This document shows, one piece after another, positions 36,201-45,055 of a stretch of 64,000 nucleotides of DNA. The stretch lies in assembly GCA_016208495.1 (NCBI GenBank), contig JACQXX010000118.1, forward strand, positions 1 to 64,000. Reading direction: 5' to 3'. Below the pieces are notes generated by a model. The model saw only the letters and a list, made by a program, of their open reading frames with translations, did not search any database and had not been told where the DNA came from. The number at the start of each line of letters is the position of its first letter. Within the stretch, counting starts at the first letter, position 1. Origin of the DNA: Acidobacteriota bacterium. GTDB taxonomy: Bacteria; Acidobacteriota; Blastocatellia; Chloracidobacteriales; Chloracidobacteriaceae. Position numbers and translations under genes: made by a program.

Positions 36201-38255
36201 ATGACCTTTTCAACCAACCCCACTGCTCTTCATCGCACTTCGACCTTCCTTCGACTTGGTGTAGACACCGGCGGCACATTTACCGATTTTGTTTTGCTTG
36301 AAGGAGCGGCCCTTCGGGTTCATAAAGTCAGTTCAACCCCTGATGACCCGTCGCGGGCAATTCTCCAGGGCGTTGTTGACCTGCTCGGGAAAAGTTCTGA
36401 AAACTGCATAACAGTTGATCTGGTGCATGGTTCAACCGTGGCCACCAATGCCTTGCTGGAACGGAAAGGGGCCGCGGTGGCGCTCATTACGACGGCAGGG
36501 TTTGAAGATGTCTTGTTGATTGGTCGTCAGACCCGTCCCGAACTCTACAATTTTTTCGTTAAACCCCGGCAACCCCTCATTCAAACCGGTTGTGTTATTG
36601 GTCTCAAGGAACGGCTGACGGCAGATGGTTCAATTCTGGAACCGCTTGATGAATCAACCTTTTCTGACGTCGCCACAACCCTGCGTTCCTGGGGTGTGGA
36701 ATCGGTGGCGGTGTGTTTGCTTCACGCCTATCGCAACCCGGTCCATGAACGCAAAGTCCTGGAATATCTTGAAACTGAAGGGTTTCTGGTCTCAGCCTCG
36801 CATCGGATTTTGCCTGAATATCGGGAATTTGAGCGGTGTTCGACCACGGTGGTCAACGCCTATGTCCGCCCCGTTATGTCGCGCTATTTGACTTCGCTGG
36901 AAACCAAACTGGGGGCGCTTGAAACGGCTGATGCTCCAGCCTTGCGAATCATGCAGTCTAACGGAGGCACAATTTCGGCAGCCACGGCCCGCACCGCTGC
37001 GGTTCAGACGATTTTATCTGGTCCCGCCGGCGGCGCCGTCGGAGCGCGCGAAGTGGCACGGCTGGCCGGGTTTGGACAGGTGATTGGGTTTGATATGGGG
37101 GGAACTTCAACTGATGTGACCCTGATTGATGGCGAACTCTCGCGCACGATGGAATCCGTGGTCGGAGATTTCCCGGTGCGGCTGCCAATTATTGATATTC
37201 ATACCGTTGGCGCCGGAGGCGGTTCAATTGCTTATGTTGACACTGGCGGGGCGCTTCGGGTTGGACCTCAGAGCGCCGGCGCCAACCCCGGCCCGATTTG
37301 TTATGGTCGCGGCACTGAACTGACCGTTACCGACGCCAATTTGTTGCTTGGGCGACTCGACCCGGAGCGCTTTTTTGGCGGGCGAATGAAACTTGACCTG
37401 GAGCGGGTTCGCCACTACGCCGATGCGTTTGCCAAAAAGCTTGGTATTTCCATTCCGGAACTGGCGGAAGGGATTATTCGCATTGCCAATGCCAATATGG
37501 AGCGGGCCATTCGAGTGGTCTCAGTTCAGCGTGGATATGACCCGCGTCAGTTTGCGTTGATGGCCTTCGGCGGCGCGGGTGGAATGCATGCCTGTCAGGT
37601 GGCGGAATCACTGGAAATGCCGACTGTGATTGTGCCACGACTGGCCGGAGTGTTATCGGCACTGGGCATGCTCTTTGCCGATGTAGTGAAAGATTTCTCG
37701 CAAACGCTCCTGGTACCAGCCCAGGCAATACCATTTTCAGACCTTGAACGTCGCTTCCATCCGTTGATTGATCAGGCCCGACACGTTTTGACTGATGAAG
37801 GGTTTACCTCGGAAAAACAGGCGTTTGAACTTGTGCTTGATCTTCGCTACACAGGGCAATCGTATGAATTGACCATTTCATTGTCCAAAGCCTTTGAAGC
37901 AGACTTTCATGCAGCGCACGCCAGAACCTATGGCTATGCCAATCCAGAACGCGAAGTCGAAATTGTGAATCTCCGGCTCAAAGCGGTTGGATTGACCTCA
38001 AAACCGGTCTTACCACAAGTAACTGAAATACAAGAATTTATTGCTGAACCTTCGGGCTTTGGGACTGCTTATTTCGGTGGCAAGCGAGTCAAAACCGCGA
38101 TTTTTGACCAGCCTGCGCTTTTAGCCGGAGCCACTGGTCGCGGCCCAGCTTTGATCACCGGACCGGAAACTACGATTGTGATTCCCCCAAAATTTTCATT
38201 TCGGGTTGATGGGTTTGGGAACGTGATTCTCGAAGCCGTGAAGAAATCGGGCTGA
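36201..38255 (+). CDS. Hydantoinase/oxoprolinase subunit A-like protein
   Basis: 684 residues from ATG 36201. N-terminal GVDTGGTFTDFVLLEG (actin-like ATPase loop), VHGSTVATNALLERKGA, TTAGFEDVLLIGRQ, GFDMGGTSTDVTLIDG and HTVGAGGGSIAYVD are hallmarks of HyuA, the ATP-binding subunit of N-methylhydantoinase and 5-oxoprolinase. These enzymes open five-membered cyclic imides using ATP and normally need a HyuB subunit; no hyuB gene follows, so the partner is elsewhere or the protein acts alone. Upstream in-frame ATGs (36069, 36159) overlap the hicA remnant and are unlikely. Confidence 0.85.
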   Translation: MTFSTNPTALHRTSTFLRLGVDTGGTFTDFVLLEGAALRVHKVSSTPDDPSRAILQGVVDLLGKSSENCITVDLVHGSTVATNALLERKGAAVALITTAGFEDVLLIGRQTRPELYNFFVKPRQPLIQTGCVIGLKERLTADGSILEPLDESTFSDVATTLRSWGVESVAVCLLHAYRNPVHERKVLEYLETEGFLVSASHRILPEYREFERCSTTVVNAYVRPVMSRYLTSLETKLGALETADAPALRIMQSNGGTISAATARTAAVQTILSGPAGGAVGAREVARLAGFGQVIGFDMGGTSTDVTLIDGELSRTMESVVGDFPVRLPIIDIHTVGAGGGSIAYVDTGGALRVGPQSAGANPGPICYGRGTELTVTDANLLLGRLDPERFFGGRMKLDLERVRHYADAFAKKLGISIPELAEGIIRIANANMERAIRVVSVQRGYDPRQFALMAFGGAGGMHACQVAESLEMPTVIVPRLAGVLSALGMLFADVVKDFSQTLLVPAQAIPFSDLERRFHPLIDQARHVLTDEGFTSEKQAFELVLDLRYTGQSYELTISLSKAFEADFHAAHARTYGYANPEREVEIVNLRLKAVGLTSKPVLPQVTEIQEFIAEPSGFGTAYFGGKRVKTAIFDQPALLAGATGRGPALITGPETTIVIPPKFSFRVDGFGNVILEAVKKSG

Positions 38256-38332
38256 GGGTTTTATATTTCTGTGTGTTTCGTGTATTTCGTGGTGGCTGTA
38301 TTCGAAACTCGATATTCAAAAAGAGGTGAGCT

Positions 38333-38827
38333 ATGGCGATTCGTCGAATTGAACCTGGTCCAGGGCAGGAATCGGTGTGGGATTACCCACGTCCACCACG
38401 ATTGGAAGCTTCATCAAAACACATTCAGGTTTATTTCAACGGCGTACTGATTGCCGATTCACTCCGGAGCCAGCGGGTGCTTGAAACGAGTCATCCGCCG
38501 ACGTGGTACATTCCGATGGATGACGTGAAAATGGAATATTTGTCGTTATCGCCCAAGGGTTCTTTCTGCGAATGGAAAGGGCAGGCGGTGTACTACACGG
38601 TGAATGTGGATGGCGTCGAGGCCCGCGATGCGGTGTGGAGCTATCCCCACCCGACACCATCCTTTTCCGGAATCAAGAACTATCTGGCTTTTTACCCAGG
38701 CCGGATGGAAGCCTGTCTGGTTGACGGAGAGCGTGTCCAGGCCCAGGCAGGGGATTTTTATGGTGGCTGGATCACCAGCGAAATCGTCGGTCCGTTTAAA
38801 GGCGAGCCTGGAACGTGGGGATGGTAA
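38333..38827 (+). CDS. DUF427 domain protein
   Basis: 164 residues, a good match by eye to DUF427: PRPPRLEASSKHIQVYFNG, VLETSHPPTWYIP, CEWKGQAVYYTV, AVWSYPHPTPSF, AFYPGRMEACLVDGERV and FYGGWITSEIVGPFKG. The family forms a small beta-tent fold; its activity is undetermined. GAGGTGAG lies 6-7 bases before the ATG. It follows the hyuA-like gene on the same strand with a 77-bp gap that includes a CGTGTATTTCGTGG dispersed repeat, so co-transcription is uncertain. Confidence 0.85.
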   Translation: MAIRRIEPGPGQESVWDYPRPPRLEASSKHIQVYFNGVLIADSLRSQRVLETSHPPTWYIPMDDVKMEYLSLSPKGSFCEWKGQAVYYTVNVDGVEARDAVWSYPHPTPSFSGIKNYLAFYPGRMEACLVDGERVQAQAGDFYGGWITSEIVGPFKGEPGTWGW

Positions 38828-39045
38828 TGACCCCAGGGCTTGGTGCTTAGGGCTTGGGGCCATAAGCGCCAGGATAAGGTTTTAGGCTCGCAGGGTCGTC
38901 GTGTAATAGCCGTGGTGCGCAGCCCACGGTCGCGGCCACGACGGGATCCAAACCCGACACGAGCGTCGTTCAACACCAACGGAAAAGACACGGGGTTTCT
39001 TATCCTGGCGCCTATGGGGCTTGGGGCTAAAGGGTAAAGAACGTG
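38828..39045. repeat. Inverted-repeat element with GTCGTCGTGTAATAGCC core
   Basis: ATAAGCGCCAGGATAAG (38862-38878) and CTTATCCTGGCGCCTAT (38999-39015) are inverted with one mismatch; GGGCTTGGGG strings flank both sides. The core (38880-38970), GGGTCGTCGTGTAATAGCCG then TGGTGCGCAGCCCACGGTC, is related to GGGTCGGTGTGTGATAGCCG and GGGTGCGACAGCCCCCGGTC found twice inside the NRPS gene at 57714-57865. Confidence 0.75.
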
Positions 39046-39092
39046 GTTAAAGCATCGCTATCAGCCAGGTGGTTCCCGCGCCAGGATCCTGG

Positions 39093-39201
39093 TTATACCA
39101 TTTTGTAATGAACATCTGGCAGTAGCAATATAGCTAAATTACTGAAAAAGTTTGACTTCCCTGAACTCTGAACCCTGAACCCTAAACCCTGACTGGTATT
39201 A
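39093..39201. mobile_element. MITE-like element, copy 3 (about 109 bp)
   Basis: Ends TTATACCATTTTGTAATG and GACTGGTATTA match copy 2 at both termini, but the interior is different and carries CTGAACCCTGAACCCTAAAC heptamers on the right side only. The final TTA (39199-39201) is the stop codon of the neighbouring hydrolase gene, exactly as copy 2 ends the response regulator gene. Confidence 0.7.
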
Positions 39202-40176
39202 TTTGAGCCAGTCAGCCGCTGCCGTTGCGGCTGCCGCACTGTGCAAAATTCCATCGTGGCTTTCACCTTCAATAACAACGGTTTTTCCGTTTGGATGGAG
39301 GCTGACCACGGCAGCAAACTGGTCAGCCTGAAAGGCTTCATCATTTTTGCCGACTATCACCAGCAATGGCTTATCATCGGCGGTCAGTGCCGATTTGTAG
39401 TCATCCGGAGCCATGCTTACCATGGCTCGGTAACTGTAAGCATTGATCGGAGCCTCAGCCGGAACATTAAAGAACAGCGTTTTCTTTGCATTAAGAAATT
39501 TGACGCCACAGCTATTGAGCATCAGCAACCCAATGATGCGCGGCAGGTGCAGCTTGATGGGAGCTTCAAATTGGGCGGATAGTTTGTCTGCTGGTTCGGT
39601 GCGCATGGTTGGGGAATTGGAACCTAGATGTGGCGCGAACAAAAGATAGCCGTCCACTGCTGGTGACTTACGAGCGGCGGCATATCGCATGGCAATCCCT
39701 CCACCCATCGAGTGACCCGCCAAAATGATCTGGCCACCTTTGTGCTGCCGAATCGCGGCAATGACATCAGCCACATCATCTTCATACTGACTGAGATAGG
39801 AAATATCACCTCGAATGCCTTCTGAGTCACCGTGTCCACGAAGGTCAAGGGCAACGACTTCTGCTTTTGTTTCAGCGTGAAGGTGGCGACAGAGTTCGAG
39901 ACCTTCCAGGCTGTTGCTCAAAACCCCGTGAAGAAAAACCAGCGTCACCGGGCTTTCGGATGCAAATTGGCGGCTTTGCAGGCGGACGCCATCGCGCATG
40001 CGAAACCAGTGAATTTCTCCATCACTGGAAGAAATCACCGGTTTGTCAGTTGATTGACCCGCTGGATGGGTAAATTTCGGCTCCGGCCAATACACCAGGG
40101 CCAGTGCGGCCAGAAACCAGGCGACAACCAGACTGAGCGCCGCCAGTGAAAGATAGCGAATGATTTTCTTGAACAT
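39199..40176 (-). CDS. Membrane-anchored alpha/beta hydrolase
   Basis: 325 residues from ATG 40176 (CGGAG upstream). An N-terminal membrane anchor (about 5-30) is followed by a serine-hydrolase fold: VFLHGVLSNSLEGLEL (oxyanion region), LDLRGHGDSEG, the nucleophile elbow GHSMGGGIAMRYAA, an acidic residue in IVGKNDEAFQ and a terminal ESHDGILH with the catalytic His. The type resembles monoacylglycerol lipases, probably facing the periplasm. It is the third gene of a sigma factor/membrane protein/hydrolase group; the stop codon lies within a MITE-like end. Confidence 0.8.
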   Translation of the reverse strand: MFKKIIRYLSLAALSLVVAWFLAALALVYWPEPKFTHPAGQSTDKPVISSSDGEIHWFRMRDGVRLQSRQFASESPVTLVFLHGVLSNSLEGLELCRHLHAETKAEVVALDLRGHGDSEGIRGDISYLSQYEDDVADVIAAIRQHKGGQIILAGHSMGGGIAMRYAAARKSPAVDGYLLFAPHLGSNSPTMRTEPADKLSAQFEAPIKLHLPRIIGLLMLNSCGVKFLNAKKTLFFNVPAEAPINAYSYRAMVSMAPDDYKSALTADDKPLLVIVGKNDEAFQADQFAAVVSLHPNGKTVVIEGESHDGILHSAAAATAAADWLK

Positions 40177-40318
40177 GATGTTTCTCCGATGAAATTTTGA
40201 CAAAGCACAGCCTGACCTCCTCCTGTTTGGGGAAGTGAGAAATAAAGGGCAGGTTGTGCTCTGGGGAAAGTTTGGTGAAGCCGGAGCCTTCAACTCCGGC
40301 CAGGGCAGAGGCGGAGGG

Positions 40319-40993
40319 CTACTTTCCGGTGGATTCGTTTTCGAAGTCGGAAAGGGTGGAGAGAACCCCAAGTGCCTGATTGAGGTTGTTTCCGGCCAGG
40401 TCGTTCATCAGCTTTTGAATCCAGGGGATATGTGCCATCCGGTGGCCATATCGTTTGGAAACCCAGATCCCTAACACGACAACCGCAAGGCCAAAGATGA
40501 AATTGGCGGCCATCCAGGTCAGGTCAAACGTCGCATAGGCATTTACGCCGAGCCCTCGAAAAACCACAATCAGCAGCGGTGTCCACAGGAGCGGTGCCAG
40601 CAAAAAAGTCCACTGTGTTGCGCGAATCCGGTGAATGCGGAGGGTTTCCAGTCTTTTCTGAATGGTCAGAACCGGGGCGGAAAAATCCATCTGGTTAAGC
40701 GTTACCAACTGGTAAATACACGAACCCATTAGACCAATGGCGGCAACGTGGAGCGTCAATCCCGGAATGAAAAATGCCGGCTCATGCCAGTGATTAGCCA
40801 AAAATGAACCTACCACCAGAACTACTGGAATGGTGAGCAACACCTCGACCCAAATGAAAAACGACAGTCGCTGCAACGCTGATTTGGTCTTCTCCAGTTT
40901 GCCCTGGCGGAGCACCTCAGTGTTGAGCCGGATGCTGGTTTCCAGTTTTTTATCAAGCGTTGCCCATTGACGTTGCAAATCTTCAAAATTCAT
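40319..40993 (-). CDS. Four-TM membrane protein following an ECF sigma gene
   Basis: 224 residues with a cytoplasmic helical N-terminus (about 1-45) and four hydrophobic segments (about 47-70, 77-100, 130-155, 163-185). It starts 15 bp after the sigma factor stop, so it is almost certainly co-transcribed. Position suggests an anti-sigma role, but the HxxxCxxC zinc motif of common anti-sigma domains is absent. The family is not recognised. Confidence 0.6.
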   Translation of the reverse strand: MNFEDLQRQWATLDKKLETSIRLNTEVLRQGKLEKTKSALQRLSFFIWVEVLLTIPVVLVVGSFLANHWHEPAFFIPGLTLHVAAIGLMGSCIYQLVTLNQMDFSAPVLTIQKRLETLRIHRIRATQWTFLLAPLLWTPLLIVVFRGLGVNAYATFDLTWMAANFIFGLAVVVLGIWVSKRYGHRMAHIPWIQKLMNDLAGNNLNQALGVLSTLSDFENESTGK

Positions 40994-41008
40994 AGTGTCT
41001 CCTTACTG

Positions 41009-41524
41009 TTACACCTTTTCCGTTGCGTCGAAATCACGTTGCAATTTCTGTTTGATTCGGTTGATTTTGGTGGCGACGTTGGTGGTTGAAATGCCAAGGA
41101 CCGCCGCCATTTCCTCGTGGCTGTATCCGTCGAGATAGAGCAGGATGAGCGCCCGGCTCAGTTCGTCCATTTGATTGATAAGCTGGTTGAGCCGTCGGAG
41201 GTCATCACCGGCTTCTTCCATGGCACGATCTGCCACGGCCAGATCAAAGACAAAGTCCTCAATCGGCACCGTATCGTGAAGGCGGCTGCGTTCGCTTCGA
41301 TAAAAGGAAATCGCCACATTCATGGCAATCCGGTACATCCAGGTCGAAAACCGGCATCGCCCGTCGAAGCGATCAAAGGAACGCCAAAGCTGGATCACAA
41401 TTTCCTGAATCACGTCGTGGCGGTCTTCGCGGTTTGGACAATAGGCATTGGCCACTTTGTAGAGGATTCTCTTGTGTTCTTCGACAAGTGCCAGAAACCT
41501 GTCATGGGTTGCGGTTGCGGTCAT
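41009..41524 (-). CDS. ECF-type RNA polymerase sigma factor
   Basis: 171 residues from ATG 41524. Region 2 shows NAYCPNREDRHDVIQEIVIQLW (core binding) and FSTWMYRIAMNVAISFYR (-10 recognition); region 4 shows LINQMDELSRALILLYLDGY, SHEEMAAVLGISTTNVATKI and RIKQKLQRD (-35 recognition helix). No regions 1 or 3, as usual for ECF factors. It is followed by a membrane protein gene with a 15-bp gap and then a hydrolase gene. A weak start site; upstream in-frame codons to 41599 are unlikely. Confidence 0.88.
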   Translation of the reverse strand: MTATATHDRFLALVEEHKRILYKVANAYCPNREDRHDVIQEIVIQLWRSFDRFDGRCRFSTWMYRIAMNVAISFYRSERSRLHDTVPIEDFVFDLAVADRAMEEAGDDLRRLNQLINQMDELSRALILLYLDGYSHEEMAAVLGISTTNVATKINRIKQKLQRDFDATEKV

Positions 41525-41973
41525 AGAGTTCGGTTCGCGTTCGGAAAAAATCAAAATTCGTCTTTGCTCTATGATTCGCTGGGGAAATGAAAAAATCACA
41601 GGTAGGTGAAAAAAATCCTGTTTTTAAGGCAGGAATGAATATAGGGCGACTGGAGCACGGGAAAGGTGAGCCTCTTTTGGGCTATGGGCTTTCGGGAAAA
41701 CCAGTCGCTCTAAATGATTGAGCTGGTTGCTTTTGCGAGGTAATGATTTGAAAGTGGTCCAATCCAGTACCGAAACTGTATCAGGCATCGAGTCCGTGAC
41801 AAAATTTTCAATCCATACCCCTTTATTGAGCCGATAAGTGAAAAAATTTTATGTAATGGATTTGAAGGTTGGAGCACTACACGGGTGAGTAACTCACGTT
41901 CTTGCAATTCAATCCTACAAAACCGTCCACGCGGATTTGTTCACTTATGAATTACCTTCAGGGAGAATACAGT
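41525..41973. other. Divergent promoter region with inverted repeats
   Basis: The 449 bp between the divergent sigma factor and SBBP genes hold no gene. Notable are GCGACTGG (41646-41653) with its perfect inverse CCAGTCGC (41701-41708), and the palindrome GTGAGT-A-ACTCAC (41885-41897), 77 bp upstream of the SBBP start, which could be a dimeric-protein operator. An A/T-rich stretch (41828-41850) may hold a promoter. Confidence 0.4.
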
Positions 41974-44652
41974 ATGAAATTTCAGAGAGAACACGCCTCT
42001 CTTCGACTCTTTTTGGCCCTCACGCTGGTCTCCAGCCTGGGTTTTTCAGTACCAGCAACCCAGTTTGCATCAACTCATCACGAACAAGCTAAACCCCTTT
42101 TCTTATCTCAATCACTCAAAGCCTCACACCCTAAAGCAAGCACAGACTTTGGGCAACTCCCATTGTACTTTGAACCGAATCGTGGTCAGACCGACAAAAA
42201 CGTAAAATTTTTATCCAGACAGCCTCAGTCAACATTATTTTTGACCGATACCGAGGCCGTGCTGGTCTTCTCGAAATCCAGGAAACCCAAAATAAAACCT
42301 TTTGCCACAGAGAATTATCTGGCTCCATCAGCTTCAGAACCGATGGAAGCAGATGTGGTACGGATGCAAATTGTGGGAGCAAACCCAAATTCAGTGATTA
42401 CGGGACTCAACGAGACACCAGCCAAAGTCAATTATTATGTTGGCAGCAACCCGACGAAATGGCAGGTAGGTGTTCCGACCTACAGCCGGGTAGCATACAA
42501 AGGGATCTATCCAGGAATTGATATGATCTATTACGACCAGCAGGGGCAGCTTGAGTTTGATTTTGTGGTTGCTCCTGGGACAGATCCAAATGTAATTCGT
42601 CTGAATTGGACTGGTGCCCAAAAGGTTGAAGTTGACAGGGCAGGTAATTTGCTGCTGGACATCAATGGAAGAACCATCGTGCAACACGCTCCCTTGATTT
42701 ATCAGCAATCGGAAACGGGTCGAGTCGAAGTGGTTGGCCGCTATAGTGTGGAAACTGGGAAAACAGCGGACAGTCATCAAATTGGATTTGTGGTGGGGAA
42801 CTATGACACCCGGAACCCATTGGTGATTGACCCGGTTTTAACGTATTCAACTTATCTTGGCGGAAGTGCTGAAGACAAAGGATATAGCATTGCGGTTGAC
42901 AGTCAGGGGCAGGCCCACGTTTTCGGACGGACCTACTCAACCAATTTTCCAACCCAAAATGCCCTTTCTGGCACGCTGAGCGGGTCGCTTGATGCGTTTG
43001 TAACGAAGTTGAATGCAGCAGGGAATGGTTTGATTTTCTCAACGTATTTGGGCGGTTCGGCTGGTGAAGCAACGGGCGAAGGAGGAATTACGCTCGATAA
43101 TTCGGGAAATGTGATTGTGGCTTCAAATACCAGTTCCTCAAATTTCCCAACAACGTTGTCTTACACAATTCAAGGCGCCGGGATCAATGACCTGTTTATC
43201 TCAAAGTTGAATGCCTCGGGGGCCATGGTTGATTCAGCCGTATTGGGCGGAGTTGGTGAAGATTATGCCCATGCCGTTGCTGCGGATACCCAGGGAAATA
43301 TTTTTGTTACCGGAAATACAACCTCAAATCTGGAATCCGGAGGGAGCTTGCAGTCTCCGCATGCCTATCTATTGAAATTTATCAGCAGCGGTGGCAACAG
43401 CCAGGTAAAAATGATCGGGAACGCAACCTCCGCTTATCAGGAATATGGGTACGGTGTGGCTGTAACTTCTGGTGGTGTGATTTTTGTGGTTGGTACGACC
43501 GATGATCCAAATTTCCCACTGCTCAACCCCTACCAAAATGTTTACCAGGGTGTCTCAGATGGGTTTGTGGCAGCTTATACCCTGGTGACACCGCCGCCAA
43601 ACCCAAGGCCAAAGCCTCCGGTTCTCACCCGACAATACTCAACTTATCTGGGTGGCAGCGGTCCGAATGGTGAAGGTGCGTTTGCGGTAACCGTTGATAG
43701 CACCGGCGCGGCATACGTGACGGGAACAACAACGTCCGTGGATTTCCCAACTGTAAACCCTTTTCTTACAAGTGGTAGCAGCTTCCTGACAAAAATTACC
43801 GGGTATGGGACGAGCGGTGTGGCCTATTCAACCTATCTCGATCTCAACTCGGGCAAAGGCGTGGCGCTTGACAGCAATGGTGCTGCCTTTGTGTGTGGTG
43901 GGATTTCAGTTGTCGGTGTGCGAAAAATCAATCCGACCGGGAGTGGTTTTGATTACTCATTCACGGTCGGGGACGGAGAAGGCAAAGCGATTGCCGTTGA
44001 CAGCAATGGTGATGCCTATGTAACTGGAAATACAAATTCAACGTCTTTCCCAACTGTGAATGCCTTTCAGGGTTCATACCAGGGAGGAACAAGTGACGCT
44101 TTTGTCTCAAAGATTTCCCCAAATACTCCATCAGCAACCGTGAGCCAGTTTTATCCAGTTGCATCCTACACAGGGAAGACTTTGACCATCACTGGAACAA
44201 ATTTTGCGCCGGGAACACAGGTGTATTTCGGTGGAACCCGGATGATTGCGGCAACGACAACCTATGTGAATTCAACCACGCTCCAGGTCGTGGTTCCAGC
44301 TTCAAGCTCTGGAATCGGTAATGTGAACGGATACCTGACAATCCAGGTGCCAGGGTTGTCAACGATTACTACGCTTGGGATACCGGCAAATGCTCCAAAC
44401 CCAGGGAATCCATCCGCTACGTTCCCAGAATTTGTATTGTGGGGAGACACGACCTTGAATGGGGTGGTTGGGACAAACGATCTCACTCTGGTGAATGCTT
44501 ACATACAGGGTCAGGTCAGCTTTAATGCCAATCAATTGTTGGCCGGAGACGTTGATCCGCTCAATGGGAATAGCAGTCGTGGTGACGGGGCGGTCAATTC
44601 TTCAGATGCTGCCTTCCTCCAGCTTGTATTGCAAGGAAGCGCATCCTTCTAA
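41974..44652 (+). CDS. Secreted SBBP beta-propeller protein with dockerin-like C-terminus
   Basis: 892 residues from ATG 41974 (AGGGAG upstream). A signal peptide is followed by a domain with FEPNRGQTDKNVKFLSR, NYYVGSNPTKW and YPGIDMIYYDQQGQLEFDF, typical of SBBP proteins of Acidobacteriota. Then come at least seven repeats of the type YSTYLGG...GxAxVTGTTxSxxFPT, which build a beta-propeller. An IPT/TIG-like domain (about 735-820) precedes a C-terminal pair of dockerin-like motifs (LWGDTTLNGVVGTNDLTLVN and AGDVDPLN...GDGAVNSSDAAFLQ). Likely cell-surface or extracellular; function unknown. Confidence 0.85.
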   Translation: MKFQREHASLRLFLALTLVSSLGFSVPATQFASTHHEQAKPLFLSQSLKASHPKASTDFGQLPLYFEPNRGQTDKNVKFLSRQPQSTLFLTDTEAVLVFSKSRKPKIKPFATENYLAPSASEPMEADVVRMQIVGANPNSVITGLNETPAKVNYYVGSNPTKWQVGVPTYSRVAYKGIYPGIDMIYYDQQGQLEFDFVVAPGTDPNVIRLNWTGAQKVEVDRAGNLLLDINGRTIVQHAPLIYQQSETGRVEVVGRYSVETGKTADSHQIGFVVGNYDTRNPLVIDPVLTYSTYLGGSAEDKGYSIAVDSQGQAHVFGRTYSTNFPTQNALSGTLSGSLDAFVTKLNAAGNGLIFSTYLGGSAGEATGEGGITLDNSGNVIVASNTSSSNFPTTLSYTIQGAGINDLFISKLNASGAMVDSAVLGGVGEDYAHAVAADTQGNIFVTGNTTSNLESGGSLQSPHAYLLKFISSGGNSQVKMIGNATSAYQEYGYGVAVTSGGVIFVVGTTDDPNFPLLNPYQNVYQGVSDGFVAAYTLVTPPPNPRPKPPVLTRQYSTYLGGSGPNGEGAFAVTVDSTGAAYVTGTTTSVDFPTVNPFLTSGSSFLTKITGYGTSGVAYSTYLDLNSGKGVALDSNGAAFVCGGISVVGVRKINPTGSGFDYSFTVGDGEGKAIAVDSNGDAYVTGNTNSTSFPTVNAFQGSYQGGTSDAFVSKISPNTPSATVSQFYPVASYTGKTLTITGTNFAPGTQVYFGGTRMIAATTTYVNSTTLQVVVPASSSGIGNVNGYLTIQVPGLSTITTLGIPANAPNPGNPSATFPEFVLWGDTTLNGVVGTNDLTLVNAYIQGQVSFNANQLLAGDVDPLNGNSSRGDGAVNSSDAAFLQLVLQGSASF

Positions 44653-44686
44653 CTTTTCAATTCGGAACAACTGACACACGTTAAGG

Positions 44687-44727
44687 CCAACTCCTACTGA
44701 TTTGATGAGTGGGAGTTGGTTTCATTT
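44687..44727 (+). terminator. Probable Rho-independent terminator of the SBBP gene
   Basis: CCAACTCCTACT (44687-44698) pairs with AGTGGGAGTTGG (44708-44719) with one mismatch and a 9-base loop, followed by TTTCATTT. It lies 35 bp after the SBBP stop. Confidence 0.75.
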
Positions 44728-45028
44728 ACAATAAAACTTAAAAGGTGGACGGTCTTTGTATTTTTCCCAAACGACAAAGGTTTTGGCATATTTGTCGCCT
44801 AATCGGGCGCCATTTCGGAGCAAAAGACCCTCAACAAGAATCATAAATGGTATCAGGAAGACAATATTGCGTTGGAGCGATGAAGAAACGTCGCCTGGAG
44901 TTCGGAATTGCTTGTCGTACACTTTTAAGCCAAATAGGGATTTTCCAGGTGATGTTGGTCAAGAGTTCCTTTTCACACATTGGACAAAGTTCATCTGGTA
45001 GCTGGGTTTCGCTCATATTTGGTACCAT
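44722..45028 (-). pseudogene. Probable frameshifted gene: Cys-motif N-terminus plus membrane segment
   Basis: The upstream frame (from 45028, or ATG at 45016) encodes SETQLPDELCPMCEKELLTN, a CxxC motif suggesting a zinc ribbon. A second frame then gives GKSLFGLKVYDKQFRTPGD, a hydrophobic segment NIVFLIPFMILVEGLLL and a basic end FKFYCK, stopping at 44722. A one-base shift at the A-run near 44950 would fuse them into one protein of about 100 residues. It lies 28 bp downstream of the membrane protein gene at 45056, in the same direction. Confidence 0.45.
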
Positions 45029-45055
45029 AGGCTTTCCTCTTCACTTGGTGATCAA

